Of a stretch of 47,288 bases of DNA, positions 24,365 through 33,022 are shown piece by piece. The notes beneath the pieces were generated by a model. The model searched no databases and was not told where the DNA came from. It saw nothing but the letters and a program-made list of their open reading frames with translations. Origin of the DNA: CALCTE01 sp045627885 (lineage in GTDB: Bacteria > Bacillota > Clostridia > Oscillospirales > CAG-272); the NCBI GenBank assembly GCA_045627885.1, contig JAZQOM010000022.1:1-47288 (forward strand), given 5' to 3'. Position 1 is the first letter of the stretch. Every line of letters starts with the position of its first letter. The position numbers and the translations under genes are program-made.

Positions 24365-24393
24365 ATTATACCATACTAACCGCGAATATTCAA
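24365..24393 (-). promoter_or_regulatory. Promoter of DUF2953-gerW
   Basis: On the minus strand TTGAAT (24393-24388), 17 bases, TATAAT (24370-24365). This reads as a vegetative sigma-A promoter, not an obvious sigma-G or sigma-F site. Confidence 0.75.
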
Positions 24394-24409
24394 GTATATA
24401 TTTTGAAAG

Positions 24410-24428
24410 CGAAAAGAGGTTCTTTTCG
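24410..24428. repeat. 8-bp inverted repeat between divergent promoters
   Basis: CGAAAAGA (24410-24417) and TCTTTTCG (24421-24428) flank GGT. It lies between the DUF2953-gerW promoter and the uracil permease promoter in an otherwise A/T-rich stretch (24324-24480) with no gene. It could be an operator; no further copy was noticed. Confidence 0.45.
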
Positions 24429-24478
24429 GAAAATAAAAAAATATTTTCAAAATTCGCTCTTTTTTTCAAAAAAAACTC

Positions 24479-24507
24479 TTTACATCGAAGATTATTTATG
24501 GTAGACT
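24479..24507 (+). promoter_or_regulatory. Promoter of the uracil permease leader
   Basis: TTTACA (24479-24484) and TAGACT (24502-24507) with a 17-base spacer, placing the transcript start about 12 bases before the PyrR-type binding loop. Confidence 0.7.
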
Positions 24508-24525
24508 TATACCGTTGAACAGCTA

Positions 24526-24617
24526 ATCTTTAAATCGGTACAGAGAGACCGGTAAGATGCGGTGTAGAATAATGCCATTATTGCATCTTGTCGGAGACGG
24601 CGAGGTGCTTTCTTTTT
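24526..24617 (+). promoter_or_regulatory. PyrR-type transcription attenuator
   Basis: Three mutually exclusive hairpins can be drawn. The binding loop (anti-antiterminator, 24526-24558) has a lower stem ATCTT/AAGAT, an internal bulge TAAAT, an upper stem CGGT/ACCG and the hexaloop CAGAGA, the conserved PyrR contact. The antiterminator pairs 24549-24560 (CCGGTAAGATGC) with 24583-24594 (GCATCTTGTCGG), 12 bp with two wobbles, and uses the 3' arm of the binding loop. The terminator pairs 24583-24592 with 24599-24608 and ends in TTTCTTTTT. In the known Bacillus scheme PyrR with UMP holds the first loop so that the terminator forms. Confidence 0.85.
24583..24617 (+). terminator. Attenuator terminator before uraA
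   Basis: GCATCTTGTC (24583-24592) pairs over ten bases, three of them G-U, with GGCGAGGTGC (24599-24608) around GGAGAC, followed by TTTCTTTTT at 24609-24617. Confidence 0.82.
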
Positions 24618-24664
24618 GCCGCTTCTGGATTCTGTTTGATAAAATAATAATACGGAGGAAAAGT

Positions 24665-26089
24665 ATGAAACTCGTCTATGGCGTAAAAGACAAACCCAAG
24701 TTTTATCAGACACTCATCTTCGCATTCCAGCAGTTGCTTGCAATTATGGCGGCAACAATCGTAGTTCCGCTCATCATCAACGGAAATTCTGCGGCAAATG
24801 CCGCTGAAGAACTCGGCGTTGCGAGCAACATGAGCCAGGCAGCCGCACTCGTCGGCGCAGGCATCGGCACAATCGTTTACCTTCTCTTCACAAAGTTCAG
24901 AAGCCCCGTGTTCCTCGGCTCATCGTTCGCATTTTTGGGCTCGATGACCGCGGCATTTGCCGGAGCGGTATCCGCGCAGGCAGGCTATCTCGGACTCATC
25001 ATCGGTGCATTCTTGGCAGGACTTGTATATGTGGTAATAGCAATCATCGTTAAGATTGCAGGCGTTAAGTGGATAAGCAAGCTTATGCCCGCAGTCGTCA
25101 TCGGCCCCACGGTTGCCTGCATCGGACTTTCACTTGCGGGCTCCGCAATAAACGACCTCAACAAAGCACCCGCCGGCGGCGATGCGAGAATCGCAATAGT
25201 CTGCGGCTTGGTTACATTGATTGTGACTATTCTTTGCTCGGTATTCGGCAAGAAGACACTCAAGATGATTCCCTTCATCATCGGTATTCTTTCCGGTTAT
25301 GTTGTGGCAGTTATATTCACGATTATCGGAAACGAATGCGGAGTAGCCGCACTCAAGGTTATTGATTTCACACCGTTTAAGAATCTTCTTAAAGACGGCA
25401 AGGCAACTGTTGAAACATTTGTACAGCTTCCGAAGTTCACATTTGTCGAAGCATTCGACGGAGTTAAAAAAGCAGACTTCTTCAAAACACTCTTCAGAGA
25501 CTTTGACGGCTCGTATTTTGCAACAATCGCAATGGCATACATACCCGTTGCATTCGTAGTATTCGCGGAGCATATCGCAGACCACAAGAACCTTTCCACA
25601 ATCATCGAGCACGACCTTCTCGAAGACCCCGGACTTCACAGAACTCTTCTCGGCGACGGCGTAGGCTCTATGGCAGGCGCATTCTTCGGCGGATGCCCCA
25701 ACACCACATACGGCGAATCGGTCGGCTGCGTTGCAATATCCGGTAACGCATCGGTTGTAACGATTCTCACAACCGCATTTATGGCGATTGTCGTTGCATT
25801 CATTTCTCCGTTCGTTGCATTCCTTTCGACTATCCCGAACTGCGTAATGGGCGGCGTCTGCATCGCACTTTACGGCTTTATCGCCGTATCCGGTCTTAAG
25901 ATGGTACAAAAGGTTGACCTCGAGGACAACAAGAACCTCTTTGTAGTATCGACAATTCTTATCACCGCTATCGGCGGACTCAGCCTCACATTCGGCAAAA
26001 TCACAATCACGAATATCGCAGTAGCACTCATTCTCGGTATTATCGTAAACCTCATTCTCGGCGGCGCAAAGTCCACCGACAACAAATAA
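24665..26089 (+). CDS. uraA: Uracil permease (NCS2 family)
   Basis: UraA imports uracil with protons across the cytoplasmic membrane. The 474-residue product begins MKLVYGVKDKPKFYQTLIFA, has about 14 helices, and shows the NCS2 substrate-site motifs: VFAEHIADHKNL (Glu and His of helix 8) and FFGGCPNTTYGESVGC (helix 10, matching NTTYGEN of UraA). ATG 24665 follows GGAGGA by five bases; an in-frame ATG at 24557 lies inside the attenuator and is rejected. The PyrR-type attenuator upstream independently supports uracil as the substrate. A terminator follows; no pyr biosynthesis genes or pyrR are in the window. Confidence 0.95.
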   Translation: MKLVYGVKDKPKFYQTLIFAFQQLLAIMAATIVVPLIINGNSAANAAEELGVASNMSQAAALVGAGIGTIVYLLFTKFRSPVFLGSSFAFLGSMTAAFAGAVSAQAGYLGLIIGAFLAGLVYVVIAIIVKIAGVKWISKLMPAVVIGPTVACIGLSLAGSAINDLNKAPAGGDARIAIVCGLVTLIVTILCSVFGKKTLKMIPFIIGILSGYVVAVIFTIIGNECGVAALKVIDFTPFKNLLKDGKATVETFVQLPKFTFVEAFDGVKKADFFKTLFRDFDGSYFATIAMAYIPVAFVVFAEHIADHKNLSTIIEHDLLEDPGLHRTLLGDGVGSMAGAFFGGCPNTTYGESVGCVAISGNASVVTILTTAFMAIVVAFISPFVAFLSTIPNCVMGGVCIALYGFIAVSGLKMVQKVDLEDNKNLFVVSTILITAIGGLSLTFGKITITNIAVALILGIIVNLILGGAKSTDNK

Positions 26090-26108
26090 GAAATAAACGC
26101 AAAACAGA

Positions 26109-26138
26109 ATGCCTGCCGTCCATCGGCAGGCATTTTTC
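26109..26138 (+). terminator. Intrinsic terminator after uraA
   Basis: ATGCCTGCCG (26109-26118) pairs with CGGCAGGCAT (26124-26133), followed by TTTTC. The next promoter's -35 begins at once in the T tract. Confidence 0.9.
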
Positions 26139-26167
26139 TTGACATAAGAGCATAAGGGAGATATAAT
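26139..26167 (+). promoter_or_regulatory. Consensus promoter of the rlmI-like gene
   Basis: TTGACA (26139-26144), 17 bases, TATAAT (26162-26167). The start codon is only about 30 bases from the -10, so the leader is short. Confidence 0.9.
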
Positions 26168-26197
26168 CGAATAAATACAAAAATCGGGGTGCATAAC

Positions 26198-27418
26198 TTG
26201 GAAAGACCGTATACATACATAACAGTAACGCCCAAGGCGGAAAGAAGCATCAGAGCAGGGCATCCGTGGGTGTATTTTGACGAGATAACAGCGCAAAGCG
26301 GCGAATACCAAAACGGCGATATAGTCGATGTTTACAGCGAAAAGCACAGATATATGGGCTCGGGATATATCAACGGCAACTCAAAAATTCGCGTTCGCAT
26401 AATATCGACAAACGCCAACGACCGCTTTGACGAAAGCTTTTACGCCCGCAGAATAGCGTATGCCATAGATTACAGAATGACCGTTATGGGCGACGATTTC
26501 GATTGCTGTCGCCTGATTTTCGGAGAAGCCGACAGCTTTCCGGGATTCACGGTTGACCGCTTCGGCGATGTGCTTGTAACCGAGGTGCTCTCGCTCGGCA
26601 TAGACAGAATCAAGCCGATGCTGTACCGCCTCATAGTGGAAAAGCTCTCCGAAAGGGGAGTGCAAATCAAGGCAATATACGAGCGTAACGAAGCGACCTT
26701 GCGCGATAAAGAGGGGCTCGAAAAATATAAGGGCTTTTATAAGGCGGACGGACTTTGCGAAACAAACGGCATCGTCAGAATATGCGAAAACGGAATATAC
26801 TACGATGTGGATTTCATAAACGGACAGAAGACGGGATATTTTCTTGACCAGAAATATAACAGACTTGCGGCGGCAAGACTTGCAAAGGGTAAGACCGTGC
26901 TCGACTGTTGCACACATACCGGAGCATTCGCACTCAACTGTGCAAAGGCGGGAGCAAAGAAGGTTACAGCCGTCGATATATCGGAGGATGCGCTTTCGGG
27001 AGCAAGACATAACGCGGAGCTAAACGGACTGTGCGGCAATATGGAATTCGTCTGCGCCGATATGTTTGACCTTTTAACAAAGCTTTCCGCAGAGGGAAAG
27101 AGCGAATATGACTATATCATTCTCGACCCGCCGGCGTTCACAAAGAGCAGTGCAACCGTCAAAAGCGCCTACCGCGGCTACAAGGAAATAAATATGCGCG
27201 CGATGAAACTGCTTCCGCGCGGCGGATATCTCTCCACCTGCTCGTGCTCGCATTTTATGACAAAAGAGCTTTTTGCCAAAATGCTTGCCGATGCCGCTTC
27301 CGACGCAAGCGTACGCCTAAGACAGATTGAGTGCCGCGCTCAATGCGCCGACCACCCGATACTGTGGGGAGTACCCGAAACCGAATACCTGAAATTCTAT
27401 CTGTTCCAGATAGCATAA
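26198..27418 (+). CDS. rlmI: RlmI-type 23S rRNA (cytosine-C5)-methyltransferase
   Basis: RlmI methylates C1962 of 23S rRNA using S-adenosylmethionine. The 406 residues contain an N-terminal PUA domain (AERSIRAGHPWVYFDEI), the EEHUD-like middle part (IFGEADSFPGFTVDRFGDVL, IKAIYERNEATLRDKEGL) and a Rossmann methyltransferase domain with VLDCCTHTGAFALNCAKAGA (SAM), the NGQKTGYFLDQKYNR block, DYIILDPPAFTKS and a late STCSCSHF with the likely catalytic Cys. TTG 26198 is preferred because GGGGTG at 26186-26191 is well placed as ribosome binding site; GTG 26189 would use part of that sequence. Single gene between promoter and terminator. Confidence 0.9.
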   Translation: MERPYTYITVTPKAERSIRAGHPWVYFDEITAQSGEYQNGDIVDVYSEKHRYMGSGYINGNSKIRVRIISTNANDRFDESFYARRIAYAIDYRMTVMGDDFDCCRLIFGEADSFPGFTVDRFGDVLVTEVLSLGIDRIKPMLYRLIVEKLSERGVQIKAIYERNEATLRDKEGLEKYKGFYKADGLCETNGIVRICENGIYYDVDFINGQKTGYFLDQKYNRLAAARLAKGKTVLDCCTHTGAFALNCAKAGAKKVTAVDISEDALSGARHNAELNGLCGNMEFVCADMFDLLTKLSAEGKSEYDYIILDPPAFTKSSATVKSAYRGYKEINMRAMKLLPRGGYLSTCSCSHFMTKELFAKMLADAASDASVRLRQIECRAQCADHPILWGVPETEYLKFYLFQIA

Positions 27419-27440
27419 TGCAAGACAAAATGAGTGCAAA

Positions 27441-27476
27441 AGAAAACGCTTCCTCAAAAAGGAAGCGTTTTCTTGT
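27441..27476. terminator. Bidirectional terminator
   Basis: AGAAAACGCTTCC (27441-27453) pairs with GGAAGCGTTTTCT (27461-27473). It ends both the rlmI-like gene and the convergent PHP gene. Confidence 0.9.
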
Positions 27477-27492
27477 TTATATCGGCTTGCTT

Positions 27493-28512
27493 TTATATCA
27501 GCTCATCGAGGAAGTACGCTCTTGTGTACGCACGCGTCCCGTCTTCTCCGATAACGGTGATGCGCACATAGATATCATCGCTGTCGGGACTTATCTCAAA
27601 GCTTCCTTCCGTAACCGTGTTGTATGCGCCGTTTGTCACGAGCTTTGCGTTTCTTATTCCCGTGGTAAATACAATACTTCTCGCGGGAGCGCATTCGATA
27701 TGAATACTGCCGTCCTCATACCACAGAGCTTTTATAACCGGCCCGCACGAAGCATAGTAGTTCTTTTTTTCAAGAGCGCTTGCAATACTTTTGTATGACA
27801 AATCGCTTGCACAAATCATTGTCCACGCGCCGAGACTGTCGTTGTTCGGATTGCCGTACGGCTTTGCGTCGTGATTGTCGTCGCTTCCCGTGCAGGCTAT
27901 GCGGCAGCCGAGACGGAGCATATCGTCGTAAGCGTGAGCGTTGCAGTCGTCGTAGCCCGCAATAAGGCAGGAGTAGTTAAAAATCTCAAGCGCGTCCATT
28001 CCCTTATACTTTGAATACTGCTCATAGTTTTCAAGTGACCAGGTCGGATGATTGTACGAAACGAAGAAGCCTTTTTCTTTACCCTTTGCAATCATATCGT
28101 TGATGCACTCGGGCGAGTAGCTTCTGTCGTAGTCAACCATATCGGCAAAATTCATTTCGGCGGCGTGTGACGGAGCATTTGCAAACATATATTTGTCGCG
28201 GTTAAGACATACGGGAACGGTATTGCTTTCGTCCAAAGCTATGTAGCAAAGATGACAGCATTTTGCTTTTCGGAAGTTCACCTGCTCCGTAATTTCCACC
28301 TCGTAGCCGTGAAGCGCGAGAAATTTTTCGTCATTCAGGTAGTCGTGCGTCACGAACAAATCGTGGTCGGTGAAGGCAACAATCGAATAGCCGTTTCCCT
28401 TGTAAAGAGTTTTCACCTCTTTGGGAGAAAGCTTTCCGTCGGAAAAGCTTGTGTGACAGTGCAGATTGGCTTTATAGAAATTCCCGTTTTCGGGGAGAAG
28501 ATATTTTCTCAT
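27493..28512 (-). CDS. PHP-domain metal-dependent phosphoesterase
   Basis: The 339-residue protein opens with the PHP signature NLHCHTSFSDGKLSPKEV, then IVAFTDHDLF, followed by further His/Asp clusters (YNHPTWSLENY, CTGSDDNHDAKPYG), together enough for the usual three-metal site. A C-terminal region from about residue 255 (VIKALWYEDGSIHIECAPA onward) looks like a small beta domain found in PHP proteins of unknown function. It is not a polymerase or histidinol phosphatase by layout. GAGGT lies upstream of the ATG, and a promoter with flanking direct repeats lies beyond. It diverges from rpoB. Confidence 0.88.
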   Translation of the reverse strand: MRKYLLPENGNFYKANLHCHTSFSDGKLSPKEVKTLYKGNGYSIVAFTDHDLFVTHDYLNDEKFLALHGYEVEITEQVNFRKAKCCHLCYIALDESNTVPVCLNRDKYMFANAPSHAAEMNFADMVDYDRSYSPECINDMIAKGKEKGFFVSYNHPTWSLENYEQYSKYKGMDALEIFNYSCLIAGYDDCNAHAYDDMLRLGCRIACTGSDDNHDAKPYGNPNNDSLGAWTMICASDLSYKSIASALEKKNYYASCGPVIKALWYEDGSIHIECAPARSIVFTTGIRNAKLVTNGAYNTVTEGSFEISPDSDDIYVRITVIGEDGTRAYTRAYFLDELI

Positions 28513-28521
28513 AACAGTACC

Positions 28522-28588
28522 TCATTTATGATATGAAATAATTTTATCACTAAAGACTCAAAAGTCAATATTTTCTTCATTTATGATA
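28522..28588. repeat. 12-bp direct repeats flanking the PHP promoter
   Basis: TCATTTATGATA occurs at 28522-28533 and again at 28577-28588. One copy lies between the -10 and the PHP start codon, the other just upstream of the -35, so they bracket the promoter. This is part of the 324-base gap between the PHP gene and rpoB, which otherwise holds the two divergent promoters and the rpoB leader. Confidence 0.5.
28541..28568 (-). promoter_or_regulatory. Promoter of the PHP gene
   Basis: On the minus strand TTGACT (28568-28563), 16 bases, TAAAAT (28546-28541). Confidence 0.72.
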
Positions 28589-28635
28589 ATTTTTCGGAAA
28601 AACGCATATTATTTTCATTTTTTTCAAAAAAATGC

Positions 28636-28664
28636 TTGACAATGCTTGCGATTTGTGATACTAT
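28636..28664 (+). promoter_or_regulatory. Sigma-A promoter of rpoB
   Basis: TTGACA (28636-28641), 17 bases, TACTAT (28659-28664) with TGA before the -10. It gives a leader of about 165 bases. Confidence 0.85.
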
Positions 28665-28715
28665 ACCATACTGCCATTATAATCGAATTGTCTCGCCCAA
28701 AATCAGAAAGTGAAT

Positions 28716-28795
28716 GCATCATAACGCTCTTTGATACGGCGAAAACGGCGCTTTCTTATGCGCTGTATTCGGTTTTGAAAGCCGCTTTGTGATGC
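28716..28795 (+). promoter_or_regulatory. Structured leader of rpoB mRNA
   Basis: GCATCATAA (28716-28724) can pair with TTGTGATGC (28787-28795), nine base pairs with one wobble, closing an 80-base domain with further short inverted repeats (for example GCGC...GCGC and CGG...CCG). It ends 27 bases before the rpoB ribosome binding site. I do not recognise it as a known riboswitch or ribosomal-protein leader. Confidence 0.45.
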
Positions 28796-28836
28796 AAAGC
28801 GTTCAAATTCTGAAAGAGAAACGGAGTGGACAAAAT

Positions 28837-31800
28837 ATGGTAACACCTCGCAAGCTCGGCAAAACCGAGCGCATGAGCTTTTCGAAGATAAACGAAAAGC
28901 TCGAGATGCCCAACCTTATCGGCATCCAGAAGGACAGCTACGAATGGTTTCTCAAAGAAGGCTTAAAGGATGTACTCGAAGATGTATCGCCCATCACGGA
29001 CTATACGGGACAGTTCAGCCTTTCCTTCATTGATTATGCTGTCGACAACACACCTAAATATAATGTAGAAGAGTGCAAGGAGAGAGATGTCAACTACGCA
29101 GTCTCCCTCAAGGTCACCGCGCGCCTCACGGATAATGAGACGGGCGAAGTGAAGCAGAACGATATTTTCATGGGCGATTTCCCGCTCATGACGAATGACG
29201 GCACCTTCATCATCAACGGCGCGGAGAGAGTTGTTGCGTCGCAGATAGTGCGTTCTCCCGGAATGTACTATGAGTCGCAGGTGGACAAGTCGGGCAAGAA
29301 GATTTTTCTTTCGACCGTCATCCCCTACAGAGGCGCATGGCTCGAATACGAGACCGATGTCAATGATGTATTCTATGTAAGAATCGACAAGAACAGAAAG
29401 ATTCCCGTAACCGTGCTTTTGCGTGCGCTGGGACTTTCCGAGGACAGACAGATTCTCGAATTCTTCGGCAACGATGCCAGAATGGTAAGCACGGTCGAAA
29501 AGGACGGAATGAACTCCGCCGCTTCCGAGCACGGCACAACTGCAGAGGAAGAAGCACTCAAGGAGATTTACAGAAAGCTCCGCCCGGGCGAGCCTCCGCT
29601 TGTTGACAGCGCAAAGCAGCTTATCGAAAATATGTTTTTCGACCCCAAGAGATACGACCTCTCCAATGTCGGACGCTACAAGTTCAACAAGAAGGTTGCA
29701 GTCTCCGCGAGAATCATCGGTCATGAGCTTGCCGAGGATGTATATTCCAAGACAACCGGAGAGCTTCTTTTCAAAGCGGGCACCGTTTTGAACGAGGAGC
29801 AGGCAAACATAATCGACGATAACGCCGTAAATGAGATAATGCTCCGCATCACATTCGAGAGCGGCGAAGAGCCCAGAATCGTAAAGGTAGTGGGCAACGG
29901 AACGGTAAGACTTGCCAAATTCGTTGACTTTGACCTCTCCGATGTCGATTTGCGTGACAGAGTAGACTATGAGGTACTCTCCGAGATACTCGAGAACTTC
30001 ACGGACGAAAAAGAGATAAAAGAGCAGTTCTTCGAGCGCCGCTATGAGCTTTGCCCGAAGCACATCACCAAAGCCGATATATTCGCGTCAATCAACTACT
30101 TAAACGGACTTGATTACGATATCGGCAGAACGGATGATATCGACCACCTCGGCAACAGACGCCTTCGTTGCGTCGGCGAGCTTTTGCAGAATCAGATGAG
30201 AATCGGATTCTCGAGAATGGATAAGAGCATCAAGGAGAGAATGTCCATACAGGATACCTCCGAGCTCACACCCCAGTCGATAATCAATATCCGTCCCGTT
30301 GTATCGGCAATAAAGGAATTCTTCGGTTCATCACCGCTTTCGCAGTTTATGGACCAGACAAACCCGCTTTCCGCGCTCACACACAAGAGGCGTCTTTCCG
30401 CGCTCGGCCCGGGCGGTCTTTCAAGAGACAGAGCATCATTCGAAGTCCGTGATGTCCACTATACACACTACGGCAGAATGTGCCCCATTGAAACCCCCGA
30501 AGGCCCGAACATCGGTCTTATTTCGTCTCTTGCAATATATGCAAAGACTGACGAATACGGATTTATCATCGCGCCCTACCGCAAGGTAGTAAACGGCGTC
30601 GTAACGGACGAGGTCGAGTATATGACCGCGGATGTCGAGGATAAATATGTAGTCGCACAGGCAAACGAGCCGCTCAATCCCGACGGCAGCTTCAAGAACG
30701 ATAAGGTAATCGTCCGCGAGGTCGGCGAGATAAGAGAGATAGACAAGATGAAGGCGGACTACATGGATGTATCGCCTAAGATGGTCGTCTCCGTCGCAAC
30801 CGCGATGATACCGTTCCTTGAAAACGACGATAACTCCCGTGCGCTCATGGGCTCAAACATGCAGCGTCAGGCAGTACCGCTTATGGTTACCGAAAACCCG
30901 ATTGTCGGTACCGGTATGGAATACAAGGCGGCAACCGACTCCGGCGCAGTTGTTCTTGCAAAGCGTGCCGGCGTTGCCGAGATAGTCAACGCGGATAAGA
31001 TTATCATTCGCGCAGACGACGGCACAAAGGATGTATACGAGCTTGTCAAGTTCAAGCGCTCCAACCAGGGCACCTGCATAAACAACAGACCTATCATCAA
31101 CGCGGGCGAAAGAATTGCCGAAAAGCAGCCTATCGCCGACGGACCTTCCACTTATGAGGGCGAGCTTTCGCTTGGCAAGAATATGCTTGTCGGCTTCCTC
31201 ACATGGGAAGGCTACAACTACGAGGACGCCGTTCTCATTAACGAGCGCCTTGTACGCGACGATGTATATACATCAATTCATATTGAAGAGTATTCACTCG
31301 AATCCAGAGATACAAAGCTCGGACCCGAGGAGATTACGAGAGAAATACCCAATGTCGGTGAAGACGGACTCAAAGACCTTGACGCAAACGGTATCGTAGT
31401 AAAGGGCACCGAAGTCCACGCGGGCGATATCCTTGTAGGTAAGGTTACTCCCAAGGGAGAGACGGAGCTCACCGCAGAAGAAAGACTCTTGCGCGCAATT
31501 TTCGGCGAAAAGGCAAGAGAAGTAAGAGACACATCCCTGAGACTTCCTCACGGCGAAGCCGGAATCGTTGTCGATGTCAAGGTATTCACACGCCAGAACG
31601 GCGATGACCTTATGCCCGGCGTAAACAAAGATGTCCGCGTCTATGTCGCACAGAAGCGTAAGCTTTCTGTCGGCGATAAGATGGCAGGCCGTCACGGAAA
31701 CAAGGGCGTCGTATCGAGAATACTTCCTCCCGAGGATATGCCGTTCTTACCCGACGGCACACCGCTTGATATCGTGCTGAACCCCCTCGGCGTTCCTTCC

Positions 31801-32964
31801 CGAATGAATATCGGACAGGTGCTCGAGGTTCACCTCGGAATCGCGGCAAAGAAGCTTGGCTGGAAGGTTATGACTCCTGTGTTCGACGGCGCAACATACG
31901 AGGATATCGTAGAGTGCATCAAGAATGCGGGACTTTACAGAAGCATAGTTGACGGCGAAAGACTTGTCGGCAAGATTCTTTATGAGGAATACACCGACGA
32001 CGGCGAAAAGAAGCTTCGCTTCGTTGACCGCGATATGAAGGATGCCGTAGACTATATCGAACAGCTCCGAGTAGACAAAAAGCTCAAGACGAAGATTGAC
32101 AAGTCCGTATATGCGGACGCAACTCCCGAGCAGATTGAAGCATACTTCGGCAAGGGCGATTGCTACGAGGATGTAAACCTCATAGATGACTACTTCGCAG
32201 TACCGCTTTATGAGGAAAAGACCGATAAAAACGGCAAGATTTCCTATAAGCAGGTTGATGCCAAAAAGCAGGCACTTGCAAAGCAGTTCAACGATTTGAG
32301 AAAACAGGATAAGATAAAGATTGCCGATGGCAAGACGGTGCTTTACGACGGACGCACGGGCGTTCCGTTCGATAACCCCGTAACGGTCGGAATCATGTAT
32401 TACCTCAAACTGCATCACCTTGTTGACGATAAGATTCACGCGCGTTCAACAGGCCCGTACTCACTTGTCACACAGCAGCCTCTGGGCGGTAAAGCACAGT
32501 TCGGCGGTCAGCGTTTCGGTGAGATGGAAGTCTGGGCACTCGAGGCGTACGGCGCGGCATATACGCTGCAGGAAATCCTCACCGTCAAGTCCGACGATGT
32601 TGTGGGCCGTGTAAAGGCTTACGAAGCAATCGTCAAGGGCGAGAATATCCCGACACCGGGAATCCCCGCATCGTTCAAGGTACTCATCAAAGAGCTTCAG
32701 GCACTCGGACTCGATATGCGCGTTCTTGACGAAAACGGAGACGAAATGTCTCTTGCAGACCTCTCGGACGACGATATAGCAGGCGGACTGCTTCCCGAAG
32801 AGTTCAAGCAGCAGATTCAGGAGAATGAGCTTGACGGATACGGTATCGAAGACGCAGACGGCAATCCCGTGACCGAGGAAGACGACCTTTTGGGAGACGA
32901 GTTCTCCGAAGAGGAAGTATACGAGGACGAGAGTGACGAGTCGGGCGATTCGGACGAAGAATAA
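28837..32964 (+). CDS. rpoB: RNA polymerase beta subunit
   Basis: RpoB forms half of the RNA polymerase active cleft. The 1,375-residue product has all the usual blocks: the N-terminal lobe (FPLMTNDGTFIINGAERVV), the rifampicin region (SSPLSQFMDQTNPLSALTHK and RRLSALGPGGLSRDRA, including the standard Gln, Asp, His and Ser positions of sensitive enzymes), GRMCPIETPEGPNIGLI, the active-site GDKMAGRHGNKGVVS, and the C-terminal GGKAQFGGQRFGEMEVWALE. About 45 acidic residues extend the C-terminus (EEDDLLGDEFSEEEVYEDE and on). ATG 28837 has GGAG ten bases upstream. rplL does not precede it, unusual for a Firmicute. rpoC follows after 58 bases. Confidence 0.99.
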   Translation: MVTPRKLGKTERMSFSKINEKLEMPNLIGIQKDSYEWFLKEGLKDVLEDVSPITDYTGQFSLSFIDYAVDNTPKYNVEECKERDVNYAVSLKVTARLTDNETGEVKQNDIFMGDFPLMTNDGTFIINGAERVVASQIVRSPGMYYESQVDKSGKKIFLSTVIPYRGAWLEYETDVNDVFYVRIDKNRKIPVTVLLRALGLSEDRQILEFFGNDARMVSTVEKDGMNSAASEHGTTAEEEALKEIYRKLRPGEPPLVDSAKQLIENMFFDPKRYDLSNVGRYKFNKKVAVSARIIGHELAEDVYSKTTGELLFKAGTVLNEEQANIIDDNAVNEIMLRITFESGEEPRIVKVVGNGTVRLAKFVDFDLSDVDLRDRVDYEVLSEILENFTDEKEIKEQFFERRYELCPKHITKADIFASINYLNGLDYDIGRTDDIDHLGNRRLRCVGELLQNQMRIGFSRMDKSIKERMSIQDTSELTPQSIINIRPVVSAIKEFFGSSPLSQFMDQTNPLSALTHKRRLSALGPGGLSRDRASFEVRDVHYTHYGRMCPIETPEGPNIGLISSLAIYAKTDEYGFIIAPYRKVVNGVVTDEVEYMTADVEDKYVVAQANEPLNPDGSFKNDKVIVREVGEIREIDKMKADYMDVSPKMVVSVATAMIPFLENDDNSRALMGSNMQRQAVPLMVTENPIVGTGMEYKAATDSGAVVLAKRAGVAEIVNADKIIIRADDGTKDVYELVKFKRSNQGTCINNRPIINAGERIAEKQPIADGPSTYEGELSLGKNMLVGFLTWEGYNYEDAVLINERLVRDDVYTSIHIEEYSLESRDTKLGPEEITREIPNVGEDGLKDLDANGIVVKGTEVHAGDILVGKVTPKGETELTAEERLLRAIFGEKAREVRDTSLRLPHGEAGIVVDVKVFTRQNGDDLMPGVNKDVRVYVAQKRKLSVGDKMAGRHGNKGVVSRILPPEDMPFLPDGTPLDIVLNPLGVPSRMNIGQVLEVHLGIAAKKLGWKVMTPVFDGATYEDIVECIKNAGLYRSIVDGERLVGKILYEEYTDDGEKKLRFVDRDMKDAVDYIEQLRVDKKLKTKIDKSVYADATPEQIEAYFGKGDCYEDVNLIDDYFAVPLYEEKTDKNGKISYKQVDAKKQALAKQFNDLRKQDKIKIADGKTVLYDGRTGVPFDNPVTVGIMYYLKLHHLVDDKIHARSTGPYSLVTQQPLGGKAQFGGQRFGEMEVWALEAYGAAYTLQEILTVKSDDVVGRVKAYEAIVKGENIPTPGIPASFKVLIKELQALGLDMRVLDENGDEMSLADLSDDDIAGGLLPEEFKQQIQENELDGYGIEDADGNPVTEEDDLLGDEFSEEEVYEDESDESGDSDEE

Positions 32965-33022
32965 GAATCTAACCCATAAAAACCGCAAAAAGCGGAAAAC
33001 TGATTGATAAGGGGTGTAGAAA

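Noticed and set aside
30300..30440. Rifampicin-resistance changes in rpoB
   Set aside because: The cluster SSPLSQFMDQTNPLSALTHK and RRLSALGPGGL carries residues seen in sensitive enzymes at the usual positions.
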